64,000 bases of DNA, taken from the IMG/VR virus record IMGVR_UViG_3300005336_000001, positions 29,561 through 93,560 of that record. One strand, 5' to 3'. Each line of letters starts with the position of its first letter. Position 1 is the first letter of the stretch. The position numbers and the translations under genes were made by a program. Shown here piece after piece: positions 7,143 to 15,004 of this stretch. The stretch is from a virus. The notes under the pieces were generated by a model, which was not told where the DNA came from, did no database searches, and worked only from the letters and a program-made list of their open reading frames with translations.

Positions 7143-8952
7143 TTTTGTCTTTCCTTGCTGTGATTATTCCTTCAAATTCACCAAAGTTGGCGATTGAAGT
7201 ATGGTCAACAATCCAAATACGTTTCCCTTCCTCCATGGCACGCTCATGCAACGTGTTTGCTAAATCCATCATCCCTTCAGTTGAAAGGTGCGTGGATGGT
7301 TCATCATAGAACTCTATCTTGTTGTTGAGACCTGCACCCTGCATGATTAAGTTGGCTAGACCAAGATCACCGGCCAATTGCAGGCGTTGTGTTTCACCCC
7401 CGGACCATGTTTCCCATTTGACCGGAGCAATATTGCCGGGTGACTTGACAAAAACCACAAAACCTTTGGTGACACCACCAGATTTATTTTCCCGCTCAAT
7501 ATCAAATGTTATTTGCCAGTCTGGCATTCCAAGTTGAGCCAGCACATTATTAACTTCCAGCTCTAGTGTTCTGAAAGCCTGCTCAATGATGAACAGGCGG
7601 ACACGTTTGAATCCTTTCACCCAAAAACTGATGGCTGCGTATTTTGCTTCGTAGCCCTCAAGGACGTTTCTGTCTTCGGTTAAACCCTCAGTCAAATCTT
7701 TAACCAAAAGTTTCTTACTATTTAGCATTTCCTTGTGAGGATTACGTTCAGCGGCAATCAGGTCTATCTGAGTATTGAGTGCGGCAAGCTGGTCATTTGC
7801 TCTTAATTCATTAACTTCTTGCTTGTTCAGTTCTTTTTCTAATTTAAGGATTTCATCCTGCCATTCAAAAGCTAATGTTTCTTGACGGCTGAGCCCATTC
7901 TTTGCTTTGATCATTTCCTTAGTCAGAGTTTGTAAAGTGTCATCTACAATTGCAATTTGTACATCTAGTTCAAGTCGCATGCGTTCATTGATATGCTTGA
8001 CGCTCTCAACGTGTTTGTGACTGATTTCTTGTAAACAGAGTGGGCATCCCCCCACTTTTAATTTTTCAGTACGGATGGCCTTTTTGTCAGCCAGTATCTC
8101 AGTACGTTTTTTGGATACGGCTGCAATCTTGTCCAAGAATGAATTTCGTGTGCTGGTCCAATTTTTCATCTCAAAATCACAAGCTTTCAATTCAGCTTTT
8201 GCTTTTACGATATTCCCTTTTATTTTTGAAATCTTAGGAGCGATTATGTTATCTATGTCATTTGCAATTCTTGTGTATTGAGTGTTTATCTTCTTGATAC
8301 GTTCTTTTTTGTCAATGTCGTAATTGTCCGTTGATATTGTCAGTGTTTTAATATCTTCCTTTAACACAGTCAAACGACCTTCATCATGGTTAATGCTGGC
8401 TGTGCATTCAGTTATTTTAGAAGAAAATTTGTCAGCCTGTTTCCCCGCCGCCTTGCTCAACTCAAGCCAGTAGTCCAGATTTTGAATATCTGAGAACAGA
8501 TTGAGTTTTGCCGTAGGCTGCATGGCAAAAAATGATTCTGAGAACTGTGGGTTCAGGACTGAGTATTTGAAAGACTCATAGTTGAGCCTCAGATATTTCT
8601 GAAGTTCAACCTGATCCACGGGTTTGTCATCAAGGAACAGCCCATTGGGCTTTTGAGTGCGTTTAATGAGGCTGCGGCGGTCACCTACAGTGAGTTCTAT
8701 GGTGACGGTAGCGGAGGTAGCCCCCCAAGACACCACTTCAGCGGCCTTTAGACCGCGTGTGGTGCGGCCAAACAAAACCCACGAAATGGCGTCAAGGAAG
8801 GTTGATTTGCCTGCCCCATTGGCCCCGAGTGCTGGGGACATGATGTTCCTACCTGACAGAAAATACAGTCCGTGCTTGGTTGGGAAGTCAAACTCATGGG
8901 TACCAAGGTATGACCTGAAATTGGTCAGGATGATGCTGTGAAGGTCGAACAT
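7096..8952 (-). CDS. SbcC/gp46-like recombination ATPase (SMC-like)
   Basis: 618 residues. Walker A GANGAGKST at 43-51, two coiled-coil arms around a zinc-hook GGCPLCLQEI, the ABC signature WSGGETQRLQLAGDL, Walker B IEFYDEPSTHLS and a switch His in IWIVDHTS. This is the length and layout of T4 gp46 rather than the longer bacterial SbcC. With the SbcD-like nuclease two genes upstream it should form the end-processing complex for recombination-dependent replication and host DNA breakdown. TAATG overlap with the preceding small gene. Confidence 0.92.
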   Translation of the reverse strand: MFDLHSIILTNFRSYLGTHEFDFPTKHGLYFLSGRNIMSPALGANGAGKSTFLDAISWVLFGRTTRGLKAAEVVSWGATSATVTIELTVGDRRSLIKRTQKPNGLFLDDKPVDQVELQKYLRLNYESFKYSVLNPQFSESFFAMQPTAKLNLFSDIQNLDYWLELSKAAGKQADKFSSKITECTASINHDEGRLTVLKEDIKTLTISTDNYDIDKKERIKKINTQYTRIANDIDNIIAPKISKIKGNIVKAKAELKACDFEMKNWTSTRNSFLDKIAAVSKKRTEILADKKAIRTEKLKVGGCPLCLQEISHKHVESVKHINERMRLELDVQIAIVDDTLQTLTKEMIKAKNGLSRQETLAFEWQDEILKLEKELNKQEVNELRANDQLAALNTQIDLIAAERNPHKEMLNSKKLLVKDLTEGLTEDRNVLEGYEAKYAAISFWVKGFKRVRLFIIEQAFRTLELEVNNVLAQLGMPDWQITFDIERENKSGGVTKGFVVFVKSPGNIAPVKWETWSGGETQRLQLAGDLGLANLIMQGAGLNNKIEFYDEPSTHLSTEGMMDLANTLHERAMEEGKRIWIVDHTSIANFGEFEGIITARKDKNGRSSITIEADSRIN

Positions 8953-9272
8953 TATTCCGGGTCTGAGCCTCTGGTGATTGCTTTGACTCTATTCATCCAC
9001 AAATTGACGCAATGCGGGCACAAATCCACATCTATGATTTCAATGGGGGGTTTTGAAGGTGCCGCAAGATTTTGCGCAACACTAACCCCACCAATCCCAC
9101 CACCACCACCGTAATTCCCAGCCGCATTCTGCTGTGCATGAATGTGCATTTGCACTGCTTGTTGCATCCTTTGCGTCTCATATGAGAGTTGTTGTTTCAC
9201 ACCACCAAACGACAGTACTGTTACGTCACGTGCTACATTTCCACAGTGGTCACAGAATGTTTTTGTTACCAT
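8952..9272 (-). CDS. Small zinc-ribbon protein between SbcD- and SbcC-like genes
   Basis: 106 residues from Met at 9272, chosen because GGAAAGGGA precedes it; a longer frame to 9395 would lie inside the nuclease gene. Two CxxC pairs (CDHCGN near the N-terminus and CPHC near residue 87) flank a Gly/Gln-rich loop, suggesting one zinc site. It overlaps both neighbours, so it is co-translated with the SbcCD pair. No family recognised. Confidence 0.7.
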   Translation of the reverse strand: MVTKTFCDHCGNVARDVTVLSFGGVKQQLSYETQRMQQAVQMHIHAQQNAAGNYGGGGGIGGVSVAQNLAAPSKPPIEIIDVDLCPHCVNLWMNRVKAITRGSDPE

Positions 9273-10260
9273 TGATGATTCCCTTTCCTGCATCTCTAAT
9301 ATTTCGTGATAGATTTTCCGCATTGCTGAACTGATCAAAGACGGCAGCGGGATCATTTCCAGTATTGCTTGCCATACTTCGTTTTTTAACTTCATTTGTT
9401 TTCATCTCCATCTTAGCTCCATAGACGTCAAGTTTGAGTTCCTTGCAGGCGTCAAGCACACGTTGCCTGATTTGTTTCCATTCAACGGCTTCTTCACGTG
9501 TGACTTCTATTACCAATTTTACCTGATCGCCTTCCATCAAATGTTTATTGTTAAGAAGGTTGTCAGCGTCACGTATTTTGAGTGACCATTTCCGTGGCGC
9601 ATCCATCCATGGGTATGCTTCAGTGCCATTTTGACTCACATGGATGCATCTAGGCTCAAAATCATCACCGAAACGCACCTGATAGGGGCACCCTATATAA
9701 GTCACCAGACCTTGGGTCTGGGGGCGGTGCACGTCCCCGGCGTATACCCCTAGCTCTGGCTTGGCAGACTCAATCAGTGAGGCCGACAGGCCCGATAAAC
9801 GTACCCCTGACTCAGCTATAGCCCCTTCAAAGGTTTGATGCACAAGAAAGCTATCAGGATCATCACCAAGACAGAGGTGAACAGCAGCGTCAAATTCATC
9901 CTGCGTCCTGTAGTGTGGGATAATTGCCATCCGTTTTTCCGCCTTAATGACGGTCGGTTTCGTGACAAAATGTAATCCTTCTATGTGACTAAGAAACTTG
10001 AAGAATGGATTCTTGTTGTCCCTGTAGTCGTGATTGCCCATGTCAATGTAGACGGGCGGTCTTAGCTGTGTGAGGCCCGTCACAATCTGGTTGACCAATG
10101 TGGCTGAATGCCTGTCCTTACTGTCAGTGATATCACCAGCCAAGAAAGTAGCGGCAACAGGATTCTTTTTCTGTTGCCGCTTAATCCAGTCGAAGATGTT
10201 GAACCTATACGCGTCCTGACCACGATCAGTTAAGTGCAGGTCCCCTACCAATAACCACAT
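9250..10260 (-). CDS. SbcD/gp47-like recombination nuclease
   Basis: 336 residues. Metallophosphoesterase motifs in order: GDLHLTD (6-12), GDITD, GNHDY, a late VHQTF and GDVHRPQ. These bind two metal ions in Mre11/SbcD/gp47 nucleases. The C-terminal third would cap the active site and contact the ATPase partner. TAATG overlap with the upstream small membrane protein. Confidence 0.92.
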   Translation of the reverse strand: MWLLVGDLHLTDRGQDAYRFNIFDWIKRQQKKNPVAATFLAGDITDSKDRHSATLVNQIVTGLTQLRPPVYIDMGNHDYRDNKNPFFKFLSHIEGLHFVTKPTVIKAEKRMAIIPHYRTQDEFDAAVHLCLGDDPDSFLVHQTFEGAIAESGVRLSGLSASLIESAKPELGVYAGDVHRPQTQGLVTYIGCPYQVRFGDDFEPRCIHVSQNGTEAYPWMDAPRKWSLKIRDADNLLNNKHLMEGDQVKLVIEVTREEAVEWKQIRQRVLDACKELKLDVYGAKMEMKTNEVKKRSMASNTGNDPAAVFDQFSNAENLSRNIRDAGKGIINGNKNIL

Positions 10261-10427
10261 TACTCTTTCCGTGCTTCATAGTGAGCCAGCCAAATAACCA
10301 AGAACAGCAACACTGGCACAATAAACAAGTGAACTACGAAACTGGCGAAGGACGGTTGCGCCATGAAGCCAGTGGCACCCCACACAACGAGTGCAAGGTA
10401 CACCGATGGTTTAGTGTGAAAGTTCAT
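10260..10427 (-). CDS. Small two-TM membrane protein
   Basis: 55 residues from MNFHTKPSVY, whose ATG overlaps the end of terC by 17 bases. A longer frame upstream is inside terC. Two hydrophobic segments (SVYLALVVWGATGF and FVVHLFIVPVLLFLVIWLA) and a short basic tail. It may work with TerC in the membrane; otherwise unknown. Confidence 0.65.
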   Translation of the reverse strand: MNFHTKPSVYLALVVWGATGFMAQPSFASFVVHLFIVPVLLFLVIWLAHYEARKE

Positions 10428-11094
10428 GTGTTTTCCATTTTGACCAGAGGTAGGCGACACCAAGCACAAATCCAACGCCCTGTGCAGCCCAGATACGTGG
10501 ATCAATCTCAAGTTGGGTGATAAAGCCCTCACTGGCGATCAACTCGCCGGCAAGCCAGCCTAGCAGCGCGGCCCCCGCCCAAATAAGGATGGGGAATTTG
10601 TTCAGGATCATGGTTATCAAGGTAGCCCCAGTAACCACTAGCGGGATACTGACAGCCAAACCAATGGCAAGAAGGAGGACGTTGCCTTGTGCAACAGCAG
10701 CCACCGCCACCATGTTATCCACACTCATGACAATATCAGCCAACACGATGATTCTGATTGCTGCAAAGAGTTTGTCAGAAGACTTTACGTCACTCTCACC
10801 ATCATCAGGCAGACACATCTTGATGGCTACAAAGAGCAATGCCAACCCGCCAGCAAGTTTGAGGTAAGGAAGTGTCATTAGTGTGGACACAACGCCTGTA
10901 GCGGCAATACGCAACAAGACAGCACTCAGGGCACCTAAGATAATACCCCAAAAGCGTTGACGCTCAGGCAGGCCACGGCATGCCATAGCTATAACCAGTG
11001 CATTGTCACCAGACAATAGTGCATCTATCCAAATGACTTTGCCAATAGCCAGCCAAAAGGCTGGGTCGTGCAGTTCCATTTCTAACCACGGCAT
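10411..11094 (-). CDS. terC: TerC-family integral membrane protein
   Basis: 227 residues with about seven transmembrane helices. The two TerC inverted-repeat motifs are clear: DALLSGDNALVIAMA and DIVMSVDNMVAVAAV. TerC/YjbE proteins are linked to tellurite resistance and to metal handling at the membrane. It is followed by a small membrane protein and preceded by terB, so the phage carries a partial Ter set (see also the vWA protein at 23636). Confidence 0.9.
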   Translation of the reverse strand: MPWLEMELHDPAFWLAIGKVIWIDALLSGDNALVIAMACRGLPERQRFWGIILGALSAVLLRIAATGVVSTLMTLPYLKLAGGLALLFVAIKMCLPDDGESDVKSSDKLFAAIRIIVLADIVMSVDNMVAVAAVAQGNVLLLAIGLAVSIPLVVTGATLITMILNKFPILIWAGAALLGWLAGELIASEGFITQLEIDPRIWAAQGVGFVLGVAYLWSKWKTHELSH

Positions 11095-11120
11095 GTTTGA
11101 TCCTCAAATATAGACAAAGC

Positions 11121-11165
11121 GGGGCGGCCTATTTAAGCACCGCAAGAACAGTGCCGAGCCGCCCC
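11121..11165 (-). terminator. Strong hairpin between terB and terC
   Basis: An inverted repeat GGGGCGGC/GCCGCCCC encloses a second small hairpin (GCAC/GTGC). It follows the terB stop on the - strand. Only GCTTTGTC, not a clean U-run, follows it, so it may attenuate rather than terminate. Confidence 0.45.
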
Positions 11166-11182
11166 TACCCAGCCGGGGTTAC

Positions 11183-11644
11183 TTAGAAGTCAAACTTGGA
11201 AGGATCAACATTCAGGCGCTTTGCAATCTTTTCAAGCACCTTGGTCTCATCTTCACCAGCTTTGCCGTTGTGGTTTGACGAGGCCACGTCTACCGCAACA
11301 AGGTAGACGTCATCAGCCATTTGGCTCGCATTGGGCAGGCTGTTCACTGCATCAAGGTTCCGTGCAAGCTCTTGCTTGCCAGAAGCAGTGGTGGCATGCC
11401 CTAGTGCGTTGTTGAGGGTGCTTTCAATCTGTTGACGGGTGTACAGGCCCGACAACTGGGTGTGGCTGGTAAGCACTTCCATGGCCTTTTTCTTTTCAGC
11501 ATCCTCACAGGTGCCGTCAGCATAGGCAATGAGGGCACATGAAGCAGAGACTGCCTTCAGGAAGTCTTCAGTCTTGCCATACTCCTTGTTCAGTTCCTTC
11601 ATGCCTGAGGCAAAGACGCTCTTAAACATAGACGAGATTGACAT
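11183..11644 (-). CDS. terB: TerB-like tellurite-resistance/stress protein
   Basis: 153 residues. Matches TerB: an all-helical protein with SASCALIAYADGTCEDAEKK near residue 35 and a second related half with EDETKVLEKIAKRLNV near the end; the acidic loops are the usual metal-binding sites. TerB associates with TerC and with vWA proteins in Ter complexes. In phages it is thought to affect membrane stress or exclusion; that is inference. Confidence 0.88.
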   Translation of the reverse strand: MSISSMFKSVFASGMKELNKEYGKTEDFLKAVSASCALIAYADGTCEDAEKKKAMEVLTSHTQLSGLYTRQQIESTLNNALGHATTASGKQELARNLDAVNSLPNASQMADDVYLVAVDVASSNHNGKAGEDETKVLEKIAKRLNVDPSKFDF

Positions 11645-11699
11645 TTACGCTTCTCCATTGCGCAGTTAAGCAAATGGGATGGTTGCGCGTTCCATCCCA

Positions 11700-12212
11700 T
11701 CATACAAAAGGCTTAGTAATTTTGAAGAACTTAGCTGCCTCTATAATGTGCAAATTGTGGCGCACACTGATTAACAGCATATTCTTGTACATAAGCCCTA
11801 AAAGCCTCCGGCCCTCTATATCAAGGCAAACCATCGGTTGCATACGGTTTTGACGGACCACCATTAGCGGGCGCTTTTTGTACCTTCCAGCCTGTTTTTG
11901 GATCTCGTCCCAAAACGTCAAAAGCTTGCCTTTGCCTGTCAATAGACCGGGATAGTCAAGGTTGGCATAGAACTTACACTCGGGGGCAAATGCTTCTATG
12001 AACTTGCTACCAGCATGGTGGACACATGAAATGTCACCAACCTGTGACGCATGGTGCTTGCCGCGTTTGTGTCCAACGGTGGCACGGCCTCCAGACATGG
12101 CACTCCGCCAAAATACGTCCTCACGTTCATTGTTAGTTATCCATTTTGAAAGCATGACACAGACATCACGCTCGAACTGCGCTCCCTTCTGCTTTCCCCC
12201 ACCAGCTCGCAT
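11700..12212 (-). CDS. Predicted PD-(D/E)XK nuclease (Holliday-junction-resolvase-like)
   Basis: 170 residues. After a start of the type KGAQFERDVCVMLSKW, the core has GDISC and PECKFY, which fit the D...ExK catalytic signature of the restriction-endonuclease fold used by Hjc-type resolvases. A basic cluster (HKRGKHHASQ) precedes it. The place within recombination genes fits. TGATG overlap with the upstream gene; the apparent TTG start three bases earlier was not used. Confidence 0.6.
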   Translation of the reverse strand: MRAGGGKQKGAQFERDVCVMLSKWITNNEREDVFWRSAMSGGRATVGHKRGKHHASQVGDISCVHHAGSKFIEAFAPECKFYANLDYPGLLTGKGKLLTFWDEIQKQAGRYKKRPLMVVRQNRMQPMVCLDIEGRRLLGLMYKNMLLISVRHNLHIIEAAKFFKITKPFV

Positions 12213-12430
12213 CAATTGTCCCTTTTTGGATCATCTTCTAAAGTACGGCAGTAATAGTGTGTGGTGCGCTTTGTAGTATCTTCAAAATAGATCACACACC
12301 CTTTATCTGTTTGAGATAAAGGCATTTTACATTCAGCACATAAGGCACCACGAACTATTTTTTCAAATTCATTTTTGACATTCATGGCATTACTCACTCG
12401 ATTTTTTCTTTTTCCACCACCGGGTAGCAT
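12212..12430 (-). CDS. Small zinc-finger-like protein
   Basis: 72 residues if started at the ATG directly after the preceding stop (TAAATG). GTG 12397 or ATG 12385 are alternatives, of which GTG has GGAAAAAG upstream. CAECKMP and a later YYCRT suggest zinc binding. The middle is acidic. Function unknown. Confidence 0.55.
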   Translation of the reverse strand: MLPGGGKRKNRVSNAMNVKNEFEKIVRGALCAECKMPLSQTDKGCVIYFEDTTKRTTHYYCRTLEDDPKRDN

Positions 12431-12523
12431 TTAGAACAAACTCGCAATAGATAAAATTAGCCAAACTGCCAAAATAGGAGTAAGGATAATTACAATAACA
12501 GGAATTATGACATCCTCAATCAT
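12431..12523 (-). CDS. 30-residue single-TM peptide
   Basis: Starts ATGATTGAGG, overlapping the upstream stop as ATGA, and ends TAA directly before the next ATG. After MIEDV almost every residue is hydrophobic (IIPVIVIILTPILAVWLIL), a single membrane helix. Perfect fit between two genes argues that it is translated. Function unknown. Confidence 0.6.
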   Translation of the reverse strand: MIEDVIIPVIVIILTPILAVWLILSIASLF

Positions 12524-13095
12524 GGCATTATCCATGCAATCTGATAACCAAAAGTAAACGGAGCAACGTCAATCTGTTTGAACCACTTGGCGACGAAGGC
12601 ACCTTTGCCACCTACCTCAAAGCCCGGACCCATAGGCGAATCATCAATGAACACGATTGAACCGGGGCGCAGACGTGGCCGTGCAGCGCAGAATTCAAAC
12701 AAACAGTGCATCGCAGCCGGGCCAGCATTGGCCATGTCGACGTCAAAGCTATCAAGATACAACATATCTATGACCGGGCCGGGCTTTGACAATTCAAGTA
12801 CGCTATCGCTAACAACAGACCCTGAATTCTTTAATGTGGTACGAACCAATTCAATAGCATCTTGGTCAGTGTCTATCGTGGTGAATGATCCGGTGTGCCA
12901 TTGAATGTAACTATCCCAAATGACAGTGGATTGCCCATCACCTTCCCAATTGTCAAGTTTGCGCATGCAGCCAGTTTCTACGATGTGCCGTACTTGGCGT
13001 GTGACGGCCTCACGAATCACAGCCCTGAAGGTTGGGGCGCGGATTCCAAGCTTGGGCATGTACGCAACATCAAACCTATCTACAAAATCAGGCAT
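12520..13095 (-). CDS. Class I methyltransferase-like protein
   Basis: 191 residues from MPDFVDRF at 13095 (GGAG eight bases upstream), overlapping uvsX by eight bases. HIVETGCMRKLDNW resembles SAM-binding motif I, FTTIDTDQDAIELVRTTL the acidic end of strand 2, and DMLYLDSFDVD plus SIVFIDDSP the later strands. This pattern fits the Methyltransf_24-type fold. The substrate is unknown; capsule or sugar modification enzymes have similar cores. Confidence 0.55.
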   Translation of the reverse strand: MPDFVDRFDVAYMPKLGIRAPTFRAVIREAVTRQVRHIVETGCMRKLDNWEGDGQSTVIWDSYIQWHTGSFTTIDTDQDAIELVRTTLKNSGSVVSDSVLELSKPGPVIDMLYLDSFDVDMANAGPAAMHCLFEFCAARPRLRPGSIVFIDDSPMGPGFEVGGKGAFVAKWFKQIDVAPFTFGYQIAWIMP

Positions 13096-14110
13096 ACTTA
13101 CTCCGCTTGGGCAAGAAGGTAGTTTCAATTTCACCCCATACTTGTTTGACGGCCTCTGCTGCACGAAGACGTTCTTCCTTGTGCTCAGCATCAGTCATTT
13201 CATTCAAGCCCTTGAGGTAATCCTTGAACTCTGTCTTTTTTAGGTCTATGGCATCAAGTCTATCCACTTCATTGAGCCAGTTTACACTGGCCAGAAGGTC
13301 ATTGATGCCGTAGCCGAATTCAAAGGTGAACTCTGCCTCTCTGAACGGCATGCCTACCTTGTTCTTTTTTACCTTGGCTTTAATTTCAATCCCGTATGGC
13401 CGTTCAACCTTGTTGATGGTCTTTTTGAGGATTTTGATATGGGCAAGCCAGAACACTTGAGAGGCGTAGAAGTCGAGAGCCTTCCCCCCGCTTCTCTTAT
13501 GCTTCTCTCCAAACATAGCGCCAATATTGTCCCGCACTTGGGACACAATGAAAAGAAGGACGTTGGCTTGTTCCTGCTTTCGTGTAATTTTACGAAACAT
13601 CTCACTCATCTTTTTGGCTTTAGCTGCTCCAAAAGATGCCTTGTCAATATCTCGATCCATTTCAGCGTCGTCGGAAAGGGCGTCAAAAGAATCAAGGACG
13701 TAGAGGCCCGGCTTCTTAGCTTTTTTCTGTTGGTCACAAAAAGCATCAAAGTCCTTGTAGAAGTCCTCAACAGTAATAATTGGATTTTCACGATCGCCAA
13801 AGTCAATGCGGTCAAGAGGCAAACCCATAGCCTCAGCGTAACTGTCATCCCATGCAGCTTCTGTTTCACGATAAGCAATGTTGCCATCTGGGCACACTAT
13901 TGAGAAGTTTATCATGACTTCAGTGGCAGTTCCGGTTTTAGCCGTGCTCTTGTCACCCACAATGTTGGCGGTGCGCCCTAGAGCAAGCCCACCGCCCAAA
14001 GCGCAGTCCAACAGAGTGCAGCCAGTGCTAACAAACTGAATGTTAGTCTTTTCAGAAGTGAAATAATTGTTTCGTGGCTTCTCAACGACTGCCCGTACCC
14101 TTTTTACCAT
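13088..14110 (-). CDS. uvsX: UvsX/RecA-like recombinase
   Basis: 340 residues. RecA core: the ATP loop GDKSTAKTG, GLYVLDSFDALSDDAEM (Walker B), IVSQVRDNIG and a DNA-binding loop RSGGKALDFYAS. The Walker A is unusual: RecA and UvsX normally have GxxxxGK[ST], whereas Ala takes the place of the invariant Gly. It should pair DNA strands for recombination-dependent replication with gp46/47-like and gp32-like partners here. Starts at ATG 14110 (TGATG overlap). Confidence 0.9.
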   Translation of the reverse strand: MVKRVRAVVEKPRNNYFTSEKTNIQFVSTGCTLLDCALGGGLALGRTANIVGDKSTAKTGTATEVMINFSIVCPDGNIAYRETEAAWDDSYAEAMGLPLDRIDFGDRENPIITVEDFYKDFDAFCDQQKKAKKPGLYVLDSFDALSDDAEMDRDIDKASFGAAKAKKMSEMFRKITRKQEQANVLLFIVSQVRDNIGAMFGEKHKRSGGKALDFYASQVFWLAHIKILKKTINKVERPYGIEIKAKVKKNKVGMPFREAEFTFEFGYGINDLLASVNWLNEVDRLDAIDLKKTEFKDYLKGLNEMTDAEHKEERLRAAEAVKQVWGEIETTFLPKRSKYA

Positions 14111-14568
14111 CACTCTTCCATCTTTGCTGGGACAGGTTCATTTACCTGATCCTGATATTTACCATTGTAGACTTGTTCAGTTGGTTTATCCAAAAATTCA
14201 AATATAATCTGAGCAATAGGCATTCCCTTCTTCAGATTAAGCATGTGGATGCCATTAAGAGCCAATTCAAGAGTTAAGTATCCCCTCCAGCCGGGTTCAA
14301 TAACTGTGTTAAATACTTGCAATCCTTGGCGTGCCCAAGTTGATTTATCATGGACACGTCCCACAACATCATCCGGCATATTGAAATGCTCAATCGTGGA
14401 AGCAAGCCTGAAACGCATGTATTCATTGGCATTGAGCATTACGTCTTGAGCAATGCGGACGTCATAACCGCAACTGGACAAGCCATAACTCATCCCAAAC
14501 TCAACTGTACGTTCACAGAAGGGGGTGATGATGCCACAACACCTGATGCTTTGTGCTGAGAGGATCAT
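14110..14568 (-). CDS. dCTP deaminase/dUTPase-family protein
   Basis: 152 residues. SSCGYDVRIAQDV, GRVHDKSTWARQGLQV and IEPGWRGYLTLEL are the family motifs; the Glu in LTLEL is the catalytic base of deaminases. It would make dUMP/dUTP from dCTP or cleave dUTP, supplying thymidylate and limiting uracil in phage DNA. The uracil-glycosylase-like domain of the polymerase is of interest in that light. ATGA overlap upstream. Confidence 0.85.
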   Translation of the reverse strand: MILSAQSIRCCGIITPFCERTVEFGMSYGLSSCGYDVRIAQDVMLNANEYMRFRLASTIEHFNMPDDVVGRVHDKSTWARQGLQVFNTVIEPGWRGYLTLELALNGIHMLNLKKGMPIAQIIFEFLDKPTEQVYNGKYQDQVNEPVPAKMEE

Positions 14569-14840
14569 CCAAACCTCGGTGCGTTCTTGAAGGCTTCATC
14601 AAAGTTGGCTTTGCAGACAGAAAGGAACTGTTGCTCAGTCATGCCTACATCTACCCCTATGATGGCTGACAGTTGAGATAGGGCTACAACACTGATGCGG
14701 GAGTAAAGCACTTGGCTCACCCCCGCATCACGCATGCCGTCCACCCAAAACTGGCGCATCTCGTTCACTATCTTAACGTGGAGGAGGTACTCAGGCGAAG
14801 GATCTTCAACCTTCGGGGTGTCAGCTTTGATTCTTGGCAT
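14565..14840 (-). CDS. Hypothetical helical protein
   Basis: 91 residues from ATG 14840 (a TTG just upstream is in frame). Mostly alpha-helical with no recognisable motif; phrases include EYLLHVKIVNEMRQFW and MTEQQFLSVCKANFDEAF. Overlaps both neighbours, in a run of DNA metabolism genes. Confidence 0.6.
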   Translation of the reverse strand: MPRIKADTPKVEDPSPEYLLHVKIVNEMRQFWVDGMRDAGVSQVLYSRISVVALSQLSAIIGVDVGMTEQQFLSVCKANFDEAFKNAPRFG

Positions 14841-14973
14841 CAAATCTAGCCTTTAACAGTTCGGCCCAAGTGCGGTGGCCTGAACGGACAATGACCAATT
14901 GCTCTCTGGCCCATCTCATATACGGAATTTCGTCGTTCATGATTTCTGCTGAAGAACGCCGGTCAAGAACCAC
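14821..14973 (-). CDS. Small hypothetical protein, start uncertain
   Basis: A frame of 50 residues from GTG 14973 (AGGA seven bases upstream) or 39 from ATG 14940 fills the gap between the ssDNA-binding protein and the next gene. It is open further back to about 15048 without a standard start. The sequence (AREQLVIVRSGHRTWAELL) is protein-like and helical. It overlaps the following gene by 20 bases. Confidence 0.45.
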   Translation of the reverse strand: MVLDRRSSAEIMNDEIPYMRWAREQLVIVRSGHRTWAELLKARFDAKNQS

Positions 14974-15004
14974 GGGGTCCTTGCCGGCTCTTTTTAGAAG
15001 TTCC

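Noticed and set aside
12500-13095. Genetic-code change (TAG as sense)
   Set aside because: Many genes end cleanly in TAG next to a following start, so TAG is used as a normal stop.
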